A stretch of 64,000 nt of DNA from CAYUVH01 sp964448135 (GCA_964448135.1 CAYUVH010000018.1:76025-140024), one strand, 5' to 3'. Numbered from the stretch's first letter, positions 18,615 through 27,134 are shown. Made by a program: numbers and translations. Notes: generated from the sequence alone by a model not told the origin.

Positions 18615-20222
18615 TTATTTTTTACCGCGGGCGACATAAACGGGAAAGTTTTCATACGGGTTCACCGCAGACGAAGCCAGCCCCGTTACTTCGGAGAATT
18701 CGACCGCGGAAGTCACCGCCAGGTGGCTAAAGCAGCTCGCCCACGCCCGTTCATATGCAACCTCGCTCCAACCGGCCGGATTCTGCGGTGCGGGAGCCAT
18801 CTGGACCGGCGGCCGGCCATCGTATTTGAACCCGCCCACGAGCCATAGGCGGTTTCCAGCCTTTAACGTTGCTTCGGCCTTCTGTAACGCCTCCAGCACA
18901 GGATTATCCTCGCTCATCCTGGCTTTGAATAAATCGTAGCGCTGCACGCGGTAATCGGTCAGCGGTGGTACCGTGGTCCAGGGGGCGGCACCATGGTAAT
19001 AGCGGGCGAAGGTGGTGCCGCCCTGCCAGGGGTGAATAATAATCATGTCCTGTGGCGATGCTTCCCGGGAAATCCACGCCGCGACCTGATCGAGATTTGT
19101 CTGACTTGCTTTCGCACCGCGATTGGCTGCCGGCACAGAAATCAAGACAAGCAATCCCATTCCCGCAGTGGTCAAATTCCGCGTCAGAGGGGAACTTCCG
19201 GCATTCAGTCCAGTAACTGCATCCAAACAAACCGCCGCGAGGGCCATGAGCGGCACGAAATACCACGGCCGTGGATACAACCCGCTACTGGAAGTGAATC
19301 CGATGAACACGACCAGGCCCGCAACGAAAGCTGCCGCGGCGAACAGCCACATCTTCGAATCTACTGCGACTTCTGCGCGCGCGGCCTTAATGCCTTTGAC
19401 AATGGTCCAGATACCGAGCACGGACCAAACCACTGCCCACCCAAAGTAAGGCGAACCCAGTGTTTCCCAGACCTGGTTGAGGACCAACTCGAAACCAATA
19501 TTCCCGCGCTGTACCTTCCACCAATCCTGCGAAGCACGGATGCCACCGGTGTAGGGGATCAATGATAAAGCCGCCGGCAACCCAACCGCGGCAACCAGGC
19601 CGCATTTGCTCCAAGCCCTCGAGTGCGCGCAAACGGTACAGCCCGCAACACATATGGCGAGAATCAGGAAGGCCGCCTGATACAAAGTCTGCACGCTGAG
19701 CAATGCCATGAACGCGGCTGCCACATACCTCCCCACTCCCGGCCGCGCCACCAAACGCCAGACCAAAACCAGCGTCAGCACCACAAAAACACTTGCCAGT
19801 CCGATTGCTCGCAACGAGTCGCCCCAACGAATGAAGGATGCATTGGCGGCCAGCAAGCCAACGGAGACCAACGGTGGTTTACGTCCCATCACCCAGGAAG
19901 CGACCCATAGGGACGCCAGCAAAAGCAACCCCACTATGAAACCCCAGAGCCGCAAGCCAAAGTCACCGCCAAAGCCTAATGCCGTCCACGCCCGCAGGAT
20001 TAACGGCACCAAAATCGGCGTTCCACTGCCCACCTCGAGCATCCGTGAGAGCTCCTGCAGGGAGGGCATCGTGGCAACACCCACCGTCCCAATTTCATCG
20101 CGCCATAAGGCTCCCGCATGAAACAAAAACACTCCATGCAGCCATACGGCAACCGCCGAGATGCCGACCGCCGCCCAGCCCGTGAGCCCAACGGAGTGAT
20201 TTCGCGGTTCCTTCACGCTCAT
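18615..20222 (-). CDS. GT39-like membrane glycosyltransferase (paralogue 2 of pair)
   Basis: 535 residues, polytopic. The first extracytoplasmic loop holds ALWRDEIGTVGVATMPSLQ, the R-D-E motif of GT39/ArnT-like transferases whose acidic pair is catalytic. A conserved C-terminal soluble segment, DMIIIHPWQGGTTFARYYHG then APWTTVPPLTDYRVQRYDL, is shared with the upstream paralogue. The start ATG overlaps the stop of that paralogue (ATGA at 20219-20222), so translation is probably coupled. The expected role is transfer of a sugar from a polyprenyl-phosphate donor outside the membrane; the acceptor is unknown. Downstream (18557-18614) there is no clear terminator. Confidence 0.7.
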   Translation of the reverse strand: MSVKEPRNHSVGLTGWAAVGISAVAVWLHGVFLFHAGALWRDEIGTVGVATMPSLQELSRMLEVGSGTPILVPLILRAWTALGFGGDFGLRLWGFIVGLLLLASLWVASWVMGRKPPLVSVGLLAANASFIRWGDSLRAIGLASVFVVLTLVLVWRLVARPGVGRYVAAAFMALLSVQTLYQAAFLILAICVAGCTVCAHSRAWSKCGLVAAVGLPAALSLIPYTGGIRASQDWWKVQRGNIGFELVLNQVWETLGSPYFGWAVVWSVLGIWTIVKGIKAARAEVAVDSKMWLFAAAAFVAGLVVFIGFTSSSGLYPRPWYFVPLMALAAVCLDAVTGLNAGSSPLTRNLTTAGMGLLVLISVPAANRGAKASQTNLDQVAAWISREASPQDMIIIHPWQGGTTFARYYHGAAPWTTVPPLTDYRVQRYDLFKARMSEDNPVLEALQKAEATLKAGNRLWLVGGFKYDGRPPVQMAPAPQNPAGWSEVAYERAWASCFSHLAVTSAVEFSEVTGLASSAVNPYENFPVYVARGKK

Positions 20223-21913
20223 GGAATCCCATTTTCGCCGGAAGAAACCGAATTCGTACCCGCGCCGCGTGCAACATACACACCGAGGTGTTCGTACGGA
20301 CTGATTGGACCGGGAACATCATCCGGCAGGCAGGTGATCTCGGCCGACTTAAGGTAGACCTTGTAGGCCAGCAGCGTGGCGAGGTCATACGTCATTGGCG
20401 CCTCACCGGTCTTGTCACGTTCGGGCGGCGGCTCACCCGTGAAGAGATACTCGCCCGGCATCCAGACACGATGCCCGCCCAAGAGCACCTCGGTGGCTTT
20501 TTTCATGACTGCGCCGGTTGGGTCCGGGGAAGCCAGTTGAGTGGCGGCCATGTCAAATCGTTGCATTCGGTAGTCCGTGATTGGCGGTATCGTGGTCCAG
20601 GGGGCGCGACCGTGATAGTAGCGCTGGAAGGTTGTGCCATGATACCATGGATGGATGACGATATAATCGTCCGGACCCGCTTCGGCAGATAGCCGGGCAG
20701 CAATGAGGTCCACGTTGGTCTGGCGCAGACGAACCTCCTGAGCGGCTTCCGGGTAAGTCCAGGCGAGAAATGCCAGAGCGAGAACAGAAATTCCCAACGC
20801 CACGTAATCCCAAGTTCTCCTCTCCTGGCCGCGACGCGCCCCTTCCCCGGCCGGCTTGCCTTCTCCTGCGAAACTGGCCGACGTTGCGCCAGAAGGAACG
20901 ATCAGGGCGTTGAGAGAGCAAGCCACGAAAGACATGATGGGCAGAAAATACCATGGACGCGAAGGCAGGCCAGTCGCGACGATGAATCCAAGAAACGCGA
21001 CAGGTCCGAGAACCAGGGTAAGCAGGGAGTAAATCTCGTCATCGGCAGCCGAGCGCCAGCGATAGCAGACGCGCAGGATGCCGAGAGCTCCAATACTCAG
21101 CCACATCGCAATGCGCGGCGTGGAGCCGATGGCGGTTTCCATGCTTAGGAACGCCGCCGCGGGGAGAAACCCGGTTTTTTGAAGCACCCACCAATCGGCC
21201 GGGTGGAGCATGCCAGGAACATATGGCAGCAGGGATACCGCAGCCGCCGCGCCGGCGCCAAGTACCAGCACGGCTCCGCGAAAATGCCTTTTTCGCAAAC
21301 AAACCGCCGCACCAGCACATCCCGCGGCCAGCACTAAAAATGCGTTTGCATACAGCGCGTGGACGCTCAGGACGGCTGCGGCCATGGCGGCGAGAAAACG
21401 ACCCCATGTCGGGCGCTCCGCAAGACGCCAGAACAAGCCCAACGCCAGCACGATCAGGATCGTGCCAAGGCCGTACGGACGAAGCGTGTCCCCCCAACGG
21501 ATGACTATGGCGTTGGCAGCGACGAAGGCCAGTGATAGCACCGGCAGCCGGCGACCCAGGACGCGGGCGTTGAACCAAAGCGCGGCGATCGAAGCGACGC
21601 CGATCAGCAACCCGAGCACGCGAAGCGAGGCATCTCCGGGACCAACGGCTGCACACCAAAAACGAAGCAGTAGCGGCATCAGCAGCGGCGAGGCGCTGCC
21701 GACGGTTAGTTTGTCCCAGAATTCGGAAAGGGTGGGAAGCGTGGCCTGCCCGACGCAACTGACTTCGTCGCGCCAAAGGGGACCGCTGTAATGAAACAGT
21801 TGAGCGTGAAACCAGATGGCAACCCCGGTCACGGTGAGGCAGGCCAGCCACCCGGCCCCCAACGCGGCACGCGAGAGGGCATGGATCGAGGGCTGCCCTG
21901 GCGGCGGGTTCAA
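20219..21913 (-). CDS. GT39-like membrane glycosyltransferase (paralogue 1 of pair)
   Basis: 564 residues, polytopic. GPLWRDEVSCVGQATLPTLSEFWDKL carries the GT39-type R-D-E motif in two overlapping short stretches. The C-terminal soluble part has DDYIVIHPWYHGTTFQRYYHG, close to the downstream copy. The start is TTG at 21913, whose last two bases are in the TGA of the upstream RelE-like gene (TTGA overlap, 21913-21910), which supports both the unusual start codon and translational coupling. It lies in an operon with the paralogue at 18615-20222 through an ATGA overlap. Function in surface glycan or protein glycosylation is inferred. Confidence 0.7.
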   Translation of the reverse strand: MNPPPGQPSIHALSRAALGAGWLACLTVTGVAIWFHAQLFHYSGPLWRDEVSCVGQATLPTLSEFWDKLTVGSASPLLMPLLLRFWCAAVGPGDASLRVLGLLIGVASIAALWFNARVLGRRLPVLSLAFVAANAIVIRWGDTLRPYGLGTILIVLALGLFWRLAERPTWGRFLAAMAAAVLSVHALYANAFLVLAAGCAGAAVCLRKRHFRGAVLVLGAGAAAAVSLLPYVPGMLHPADWWVLQKTGFLPAAAFLSMETAIGSTPRIAMWLSIGALGILRVCYRWRSAADDEIYSLLTLVLGPVAFLGFIVATGLPSRPWYFLPIMSFVACSLNALIVPSGATSASFAGEGKPAGEGARRGQERRTWDYVALGISVLALAFLAWTYPEAAQEVRLRQTNVDLIAARLSAEAGPDDYIVIHPWYHGTTFQRYYHGRAPWTTIPPITDYRMQRFDMAATQLASPDPTGAVMKKATEVLLGGHRVWMPGEYLFTGEPPPERDKTGEAPMTYDLATLLAYKVYLKSAEITCLPDDVPGPISPYEHLGVYVARGAGTNSVSSGENGIP

Positions 21914-22281
21914 GGCTTCTGCGAAGCGGCCTTGGCCGCCTCGATTAGCTCCCAGAACTTCGGGTTTTGCTGCAAGGCCTGGTCCTCGGGCATTTTGAGG
22001 CCCGAGCGGAACAGGAAGTCCTTCAAGGTATGCCGGCTGAGAATGCGCTGCACGAGAAGGCCCAACTCATGCCGCTCAAAGTAAACGCGGTAATCCCCCA
22101 CCCGGAACCGGTGCAAGGTCCGGCCGGCGCGCTCGAGCTTGCCGAACTGATCGAACTCGCTCTGCATGGCTTGCTGCGGCAGGCCCCGGAATTCGCCGAG
22201 GATGCGCAGCTGCAATTCCTTCGGCATGCGCGCCAGTTCAGACGCGCTGGTCGGATTAAAAATGATCTGAAAGGGCCGCAA
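21910..22281 (-). CDS. RelE/ParE-like protein, no antitoxin seen
   Basis: About 123 residues from the TTG at 22281. Core motifs are ELARMPKELQLRILGEF, RAGRTLHRFRVGDYRVYFER and LVQRILSRHTLKDFL, the pattern of RelE/ParE toxins and related cytotoxic translational repressors. The C-terminal stretch DQALQQNPKFWELIEAAKAA is an extension beyond the toxin fold. The frame continues upstream to 22413, but that part overlaps the SGNH gene and encodes a dispersed repeat (AATCCGTGCAATCCGCG), so I excluded it; ATG at 22227 is another possible start. No antitoxin gene is adjacent on either side. Its stop overlaps the start of a GT39-like gene, a strange context for a toxin. It may be a solitary or repurposed family member. 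Confidence 0.65.
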   Translation of the reverse strand: MRPFQIIFNPTSASELARMPKELQLRILGEFRGLPQQAMQSEFDQFGKLERAGRTLHRFRVGDYRVYFERHELGLLVQRILSRHTLKDFLFRSGLKMPEDQALQQNPKFWELIEAAKAASQKP

Positions 22282-22327
22282 GCAGGGTGAATTTAAGGGA
22301 TTCAGGGCGCGGATTGCACGGATTTTT

Positions 22328-23371
22328 TCAGCGCTTTTGAGCCATTTGCTTGAGCATAAACTCGTCAATCGCGCGAGCCGCCAGCGCATGCGCATATTCG
22401 TTGGGGTGGGCATCGTAGCGGTTCACGACCAGTTTCGAGGATGGAATGCCCTGATAGACGGTCAGCAGATCGAGGCACGGCACTTTCTGCTCCTTCCAAA
22501 ACTGGTCCATTTCGTCATGGACGAATTGGAAGTCATAATTCGGCCCCAGCGCGTGGAAAAACGGAAAGATGACGACCGACAACCTGCCTCCGTGCGACTC
22601 AACGAGTTCACGAAATTCCTGCAGGCGCTGCTTTTGCAGGTTCCAGGTGGGACCGCGATAGGCTTCCAGAACGTAAGGGAAGTAAGTCCGCATGGCCGGA
22701 TCAGTCATGACCTTCAACCGATAGCGCAGGACGCTGAACAGGAAAGAATTGCGGTAGATCCACCCGGCGTCGTCGATTTCCTTGCGGACACGGGCCGTCA
22801 CTTCTTCATGCTCGGGAAGCAAGTCGGAGACGTCATTCAGGCAATAAACGAGCACGACTTCATCAATTTTGTAGCCGTCGCCCATTGCGGCATCGAGGTA
22901 GTTCTTCTCCTCGTAAGTATCGAATCCCGGCTGGGCGAGGGTGTGAATTTCCCACTCCGGATGCGCTTTGCGGACGAGATTGGCGAAACGGTTTTCAATA
23001 TCCGGCACTCCGTGACCGGCGGTGAAGGAATCGCCCACGAACGTGATGCGGCGTTTGCCGGCGGTAATCTGCGTGGTGTACTGGATGTTATCCCGGCTAC
23101 CCGTGGCATTAGTCTTCCAGTGGCGGTGGATCCAGCGCGCACTCAACATCGTATAGTTCAGGGAATCGGTTTCGTCACAAAAAAACCGGAAGTAGATTTC
23201 CCCACCCAGCGTTCCCACGGAAATGAGCAGCACCAGGACGAGCAGATTGCCAGCGATGATCTGCTGCCAAGTCGCCGCGCGACCGCTGGTCCGAAGCCGC
23301 CGCGCGAAACGCGTGAGCGCCCACACCAGGGCAACCGGAAGGAGAAGGAAAACGACAAGAACGATGTTCAC
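22328..23371 (-). CDS. Membrane-anchored SGNH/GDSL-type hydrolase (copy 1)
   Basis: 347 residues, GTG start. Two N-terminal hydrophobic segments (NIVLVVFLLLPVALVWAL and LLVLVLLISVGTLGGEIYF) anchor a periplasmic SGNH hydrolase domain. The nucleophile block is TFVGDSFTAGHGV, block III is LVYCLNDVSD, and the catalytic Asp/His pair is in NRYDAHPNEYAH. Family members include esterases and O-acetyl transferases or hydrolases acting on polysaccharides, so a role in modifying a surface glycan made by the neighbouring glycosyltransferases is plausible. A full-length paralogue lies 155 bp upstream at 23526-24572. Confidence 0.75.
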   Translation of the reverse strand: MNIVLVVFLLLPVALVWALTRFARRLRTSGRAATWQQIIAGNLLVLVLLISVGTLGGEIYFRFFCDETDSLNYTMLSARWIHRHWKTNATGSRDNIQYTTQITAGKRRITFVGDSFTAGHGVPDIENRFANLVRKAHPEWEIHTLAQPGFDTYEEKNYLDAAMGDGYKIDEVVLVYCLNDVSDLLPEHEEVTARVRKEIDDAGWIYRNSFLFSVLRYRLKVMTDPAMRTYFPYVLEAYRGPTWNLQKQRLQEFRELVESHGGRLSVVIFPFFHALGPNYDFQFVHDEMDQFWKEQKVPCLDLLTVYQGIPSSKLVVNRYDAHPNEYAHALAARAIDEFMLKQMAQKR

Positions 23372-23525
23372 AGGCCGGAAATCGGGCGGCGGTTCACGAA
23401 CTGGGCCAGCGGCAAAAACATAGGCCGGAAAATGTAACCACGGAGGGCGTCAATGACACGGATTTTAAGAGACAAACTGAAAGCGATCCGCGCACCCAAG
23501 TGAAGTCCAAACTGCCCGAAAACCC

Positions 23526-24572
23526 TCATTTCTGCTTATCCTTCATCAGCCCCGTCAGAAACTGATCAATAGCCGCCCCGGCGAGAGCGTTCGCTTTTTC
23601 GTTGGGATGCGCGTCAAACGAGTTCACGGTTATCCCGGCAGGTTTCATTTCCTTGTAAACGGGCAACAGATCCAGATGGGGAACGCCCGCGTCGTGCCAG
23701 AATTGCCCGAGTTCATCATGGACGAATTGATATTCGTAGCCAGGGCCGAGTGCGTGAAGAAATGGAAACGTTACCACCGCGAGCTGGCCTCCGTGCTCCC
23801 GGACCAGATCGCGCAGGGCGCGCAAGCGGTCGGCCTGTCGCTCCCAAATGGGGCCCTGATAGGCGTCGCGCACAAAAGGAAAGTAGCCCTTCATGTACGG
23901 GTCCGTCATCACTTTGAGCCGGTGCCGGACGATGTTGAGGAAAAAGCTGTTTTGCACCAGCCACCCGCCGCTTTTCGCCTCTTCATAGATACGATGGCTC
24001 GCGGCAGGCCATTCCGGGAGCATATCGCCAATGTCGTTCAGGCAATAAACCAGCACCACCTGATCCACCTGGTAACCCTTGCTCACGGACTCGGCGAGGA
24101 TTCTCAATTCGTCCCCGGTGTCGTAACCTGGACGGGCCAGCATCTGGACGTCCCAATCAGGATGCGCCTTGCGAATCAAATTTACAAACCGATCATCCAT
24201 TTTCTTGATCCCGTGTCCGGCCGTGAAAGAATCACCAACAAAGGTCACGCGCCGCTGGCCTGGTTTGGCTTTCAGCAGGTAATCGTGATCATCGCGGAAG
24301 CCGGTGGAATTCTCCTTCCAGTAGCGCTTAACCCAGCGCTGGCAGACGAGGGTATAGAGCAACGAATCCGTGCTGTCGAAAATGAAGCGGTAGTAGATCT
24401 CCCCGCCCAGCAGGAACAGGGACAGGAGCAAACCGGCAAATAGAACGTTACCGGCCAAGACATCACGCCAACTGGCCCGACCTCCACGTTTCCGTCGGCA
24501 GCGAATGAAAGCGTAGAGGCCGCAGAGGAATACCAGCGGGAGAACGGCGAAAACGAAGAGCACCAGATTCAA
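23526..24572 (-). CDS. Membrane-anchored SGNH/GDSL-type hydrolase (copy 2)
   Basis: 348 residues, colinear with copy 1. The start is apparently TTG at 24572 (MNLVLFVFAVLPLVFLCGL). It has the same two N-terminal helices, nucleophile block TFVGDSFTAGHGI, block III VLVYCLNDIGDM and NSFDAHPNEKANA at the end. The 154-bp gap to copy 1 (23372-23525) holds only CACGGATT-type dispersed repeat sequence. It probably arose by tandem duplication of an ancestral gene, followed by clear divergence at the protein level. Expected location is the periplasmic face of the inner membrane; substrate unknown. Confidence 0.75.
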   Translation of the reverse strand: MNLVLFVFAVLPLVFLCGLYAFIRCRRKRGGRASWRDVLAGNVLFAGLLLSLFLLGGEIYYRFIFDSTDSLLYTLVCQRWVKRYWKENSTGFRDDHDYLLKAKPGQRRVTFVGDSFTAGHGIKKMDDRFVNLIRKAHPDWDVQMLARPGYDTGDELRILAESVSKGYQVDQVVLVYCLNDIGDMLPEWPAASHRIYEEAKSGGWLVQNSFFLNIVRHRLKVMTDPYMKGYFPFVRDAYQGPIWERQADRLRALRDLVREHGGQLAVVTFPFLHALGPGYEYQFVHDELGQFWHDAGVPHLDLLPVYKEMKPAGITVNSFDAHPNEKANALAGAAIDQFLTGLMKDKQK

Positions 24573-24620
24573 TCAGGGTTTCGGGTTGGACGCTCTTCGC
24601 AGGGGCAATATAGATTAGAA

Positions 24621-24695
24621 TGGTAGCGCGTACGGGAATCGAACCCGTCTTTCAGCCTTGAGAGGGCCGTGTCCTAACCGATAGACGAACACGCC
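24621..24695 (-). tRNA. tRNA-Glu (anticodon CTC)
   Basis: Read on the - strand the sequence folds into a full cloverleaf: acceptor GGCGTGT/ACGCGCT (two G-U pairs), D-arm GTCT-GGAC, anticodon stem CGGCC/GGCTG with loop CTCTCAA (anticodon CTC), T-arm ACGGG-TTCGATT-CCCGT, and an encoded CCA at 24623-24621. CTC reads GAG codons, so this is tRNA-Glu. No mobile element is seen at its 3' end. Confidence 0.9.
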
Positions 24696-25239
24696 GTTAG
24701 TCGGGATTACAGCGTAGCCGATGCGAGCGTAATGTCAACGCCCGCACTCGCCAAGGCAAACGCACCTAAATCCAACGATAAAGGCCAGTTTGCCCCGGGG
24801 CGGGGGGGTATATATGCCAAATCCGTGTTACACTGTATACACTGTATACAAGGCGCATAAACATTGGGTGGAATAGGGGTCATTCCGTGTTACGTCCGGT
24901 GTTACACTGTTTACACCATTACAAAATCAGGGCTTGACCCTCCGAAAGCAGCCTGGCTCCAGGCGGTTGAAGGGCCAACGGATGGCCGGCAGCCGGTTGG
25001 CGTTACGAATTTGTATGCGCTTGCCCTGCCGCACTCGCACCAGATAGGAAGGAGTTTTGAGCCACGGAGGCACAGCGGCAGGGCGAAGCGGCAGAAGGCA
25101 TGGAATTTAACCACCCGCCGTCGCCCTGGGGACGGGACTATGGCGAGCAGGCGGACCCGATGATCGGAAGCAAACACGGATGACACGGAGGGGGGGAACC
25201 AGGACCGAACCCAAAGGCATCAAGGTTTGAAAGCAGGCT
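24696..25239. other. Intergenic region without a supported gene
   Basis: About 540 bp between the tRNA and the PEP-CTERM relic. It holds a G-run (GGGGCGGGGGGG near 24796-24808), the TGTATACA repeat cluster annotated separately, and near 25166-25195 a CACGGATGACACGGAGG motif of the kind scattered through other gaps here. A short + strand open frame exists (24864-25163), but its composition and lack of recognisable motifs argue against a gene. Confidence 0.5.
24827..24923. repeat. Clustered TGTATACA palindromes and GTGTTACACTG repeats
   Basis: GTGTTACACTG is followed by two copies of the self-palindromic octamer TGTATACA separated by one base. About 70 bp further on, GTGTTACACTGTTTACACC repeats the same block with changes. 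The spacing and dyad symmetry look like an operator array upstream of the tRNA-Glu gene, or the remnant of an element end. No protein partner can be named. Confidence 0.4.
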
Positions 25240-25464
25240 TTACCAGAGGCCGTAATCCGACACGAGCTGCGCCGAAATGCACGGCCCAGCCAAATTCCCC
25301 GTGTTATTTTCCCAAACGCGGGTTTTATAGTACATTTGCGACCCGACCGGTATCCCGGCTACGGTATCCGTTCGCGCGGTCACGCACCCTTTAGGCAAGG
25401 CGTTTCCGCCGTTGAGAGTCGTGGTTGAAGTATTGAATTTGGTTTGGCCTTGGAAGGTCAGTCT
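25240..25464 (-). pseudogene. Decayed paralogue of the adjacent PEP-CTERM gene
   Basis: Translation of the - strand gives TSTTTLNGGNALPKGC, then VGSQMYYKTRVWENNTGNLAG, ending SDYGLW and a stop at 25240-25242. The intact neighbour at 25624-26325 has TTTLTLNGGNTLPKGT and AAYQIRVWDNQNGTLTSWA in the same order. The fragment has no start, has an in-frame TGA upstream at 25465-25467, and lacks the signal peptide and PEP-CTERM tail. It is therefore a truncated relic, either of a tandem duplication or of a family expansion. Expression is unlikely. Confidence 0.7.
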
Positions 25465-25569
25465 TCAAAAATTGTTGCTGCCTCGATTCCTGTTTATAAG
25501 GATGCCCGAATCAATCCCCAAGTTGCCGATTTCAGATTTGAGCTCCTCCTCCCGCGCACCCTCCTCAGC

Positions 25570-25606
25570 AAAAAAAAAAGAGGCCGACCTTGCGGTCGGC
25601 CTCTTT
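25570..25606 (-). terminator. Strong intrinsic terminator of the PEP-CTERM operon
   Basis: The stem GAGGCCGACC (25580-25589) pairs perfectly with GGTCGGCCTC (25594-25603) around a 4-nt loop and is extended by three A-T pairs. On the - strand it is followed by ten T residues (25579-25570). It lies about 20 bp past the stop of the gene at 25624-26325, so it ends transcription of that operon. Confidence 0.93.
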
Positions 25607-25623
25607 GTGATAAGTAACTAAAA

Positions 25624-26325
25624 TTACTTGCGACGGCGGAAGATCAACATCGCCGCAGCGCCCAAACCGGCGAGCGCGAACATGCTCGGTTCGGGAATGT
25701 AGTAGATGTTGAAGCTGGTGAATCCGCTGGTGGTCGGGCTGGTCGGGTTGACGTTTCCACCGGGATCTGTGCCACCCAAGTTAGCGGTCTGAAGCATCGA
25801 AGTCACACCGGCAGCTGTGCCACCGGAGAGCCAAGAAGCCTCAGCCAACGCCCAAGAGGTCAGCGTGCCGTTTTGGTTATCCCAAACGCGGATCTGATAC
25901 GCGGCCTGCTGGTTTGCAGTAACACCCGGCACGAACGCAGTCTGGCTGGGAACTGTGCCCTTAGGCAGAGTGTTGCCGCCATTGAGCGTCAGCGTCGTGG
26001 TGGTGAAAGTTGTCGAGGCCAGCAGACTCAGGTTGTTCGACAGCGTTCCCGCGGGACCGGTGAATACTGCAAAGCTATAACGGGTACCCGAGAGGAGCAA
26101 ACCGGTATAGGTCTGAGTGCCGACGGGCGTATCCTGAGTAGCGGAAGTAGTTCCACCATAGAATCCGCCGCTCTGGCCGACCAACGAAAGGGTCGAGTTC
26201 TCAGTCTGCGGAGCAAAGATCAGTGCCCGAAAGCCGGTGAACTGATTTCCCCAGATCAACGCGCCTTGGCCGTATGAGGCGACCGTGGCAGCGCTGAGCG
26301 CGAGCGTTAGTAATAGTTTCTTCAT
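25624..26325 (-). CDS. PEP-CTERM sorting domain protein
   Basis: 233 residues. There is a Sec signal peptide (MKKLLLTLALSAATVASYGQ), a Ser/Thr/Gly-rich beta-type body, and a C-terminal sorting signal: the P-E-P motif (YYIPEPSMFALAG), a hydrophobic helix (LGAAAMLIF) and the basic tail RRRK. Such signals are processed by an exosortase (EpsH/XrtA family), which releases or anchors the protein at the surface, often linked to exopolysaccharide. No exosortase is in the window. It is probably co-transcribed with the upstream secreted protein gene (62-bp gap) and ends at a strong terminator. A truncated paralogue lies downstream. The molecular role is unknown. Confidence 0.85.
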   Translation of the reverse strand: MKKLLLTLALSAATVASYGQGALIWGNQFTGFRALIFAPQTENSTLSLVGQSGGFYGGTTSATQDTPVGTQTYTGLLLSGTRYSFAVFTGPAGTLSNNLSLLASTTFTTTTLTLNGGNTLPKGTVPSQTAFVPGVTANQQAAYQIRVWDNQNGTLTSWALAEASWLSGGTAAGVTSMLQTANLGGTDPGGNVNPTSPTTSGFTSFNIYYIPEPSMFALAGLGAAAMLIFRRRK

Positions 26326-26387
26326 AGAGTTTATTTGTATGGTTGTGGTTTTATGTTCTGTTAGATGGATTCGTTCTCGTCACGAGC

Positions 26388-27134
26388 TTATTGGACAGTG
26401 AAGGATTGCGTCCAAGGAGCCGCAGCAGCTGATCCGTTCTGATAGAAGAACGCTTCGCCAATATGAACGCCGGGACCGTTGACCCCAGTCGGGTCTACAG
26501 TAAAGGCGCCAAAAGAGTTGCCGCCAGAGGTCGTCGTCGGCCATCCAGCAAAGTTGTCGTTATAGAAGGAAACGAACGCCGTACCGTTCCAAAGGAACGC
26601 CGTGTCGCCACCGGCGGGCGAGGTGAATGGACCCGTGTTAACCATGTTGGCCCAGTTCAGACCAGCGGGGTCACCCAAATAACCAGCTTTCGGCACCATG
26701 TTACCGAGCAGCGAGTATTGCGGACCAACATTGCTGACGTTCGTGTTGTTCAACGTGCCCTGCAGAACCGTGCCTACAAAGGTGTTGGTGAACGCGGCGT
26801 TGCCGTTCTGGACCATAAATCCACGGCCAGGAGGCAGTTGGACATTCGGATCAGTCCAGTCACCGAACGCATCCAAAAACGTCGAGACGAATGCTGAACC
26901 ATTCCAAGTGAATACTGTGTTATTATCCATCGGACCCGCACCGAACTGGCCAGGGCCAAAGAGGACTTCCACCGTATTATTGCCACCCGCATCCAGCGGG
27001 TTATTGAGCATCGAATATCCCGTGGGAATCACGACGTTGACATAGCCAACGACGTTCAGGGAATAGACTTGCGCCGATGCAGCGGCGAGTCCGGCTGCCA
27101 TAATGGCAGCACCAAGAAGTGCTTTTGTTCTCAT
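26388..27134 (-). CDS. Secreted beta-rich protein of unknown function
   Basis: 248 residues with a signal peptide (MRTKALLGAAIMAAGLAAASAQ) followed by VYSLNVVGYVNVVIPTGYSM, a mature N-terminus typical of a secreted family common in Verrucomicrobiota. The body repeats a motif pair, NTVFTWNGSAFVSTFLDAFGDW and DTAFLWNGTAFVSFYNDNFAGW, written here in pieces of one internal duplication. This suggests a two-repeat beta fold. No PEP-CTERM tail is present. It is first in an operon with the PEP-CTERM gene; its promoter is seen at 27170-27198 with a 5' UTR of about 29 nt. The function is not known. Confidence 0.75.
   Translation of the reverse strand: MRTKALLGAAIMAAGLAAASAQVYSLNVVGYVNVVIPTGYSMLNNPLDAGGNNTVEVLFGPGQFGAGPMDNNTVFTWNGSAFVSTFLDAFGDWTDPNVQLPPGRGFMVQNGNAAFTNTFVGTVLQGTLNNTNVSNVGPQYSLLGNMVPKAGYLGDPAGLNWANMVNTGPFTSPAGGDTAFLWNGTAFVSFYNDNFAGWPTTTSGGNSFGAFTVDPTGVNGPGVHIGEAFFYQNGSAAAAPWTQSFTVQ

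Noticed and set aside
22282..22413. N-terminal extension of the RelE-like protein
   Set aside because: It overlaps the SGNH gene and is encoded by the CACGGATT-type repeat; the toxin fold starts after it.
24864..25163. 99-codon + strand frame after the tRNA
   Set aside because: No recognisable motif, overlaps CACGGATG repeat sequence, and the residue composition is unlike the neighbouring genes.
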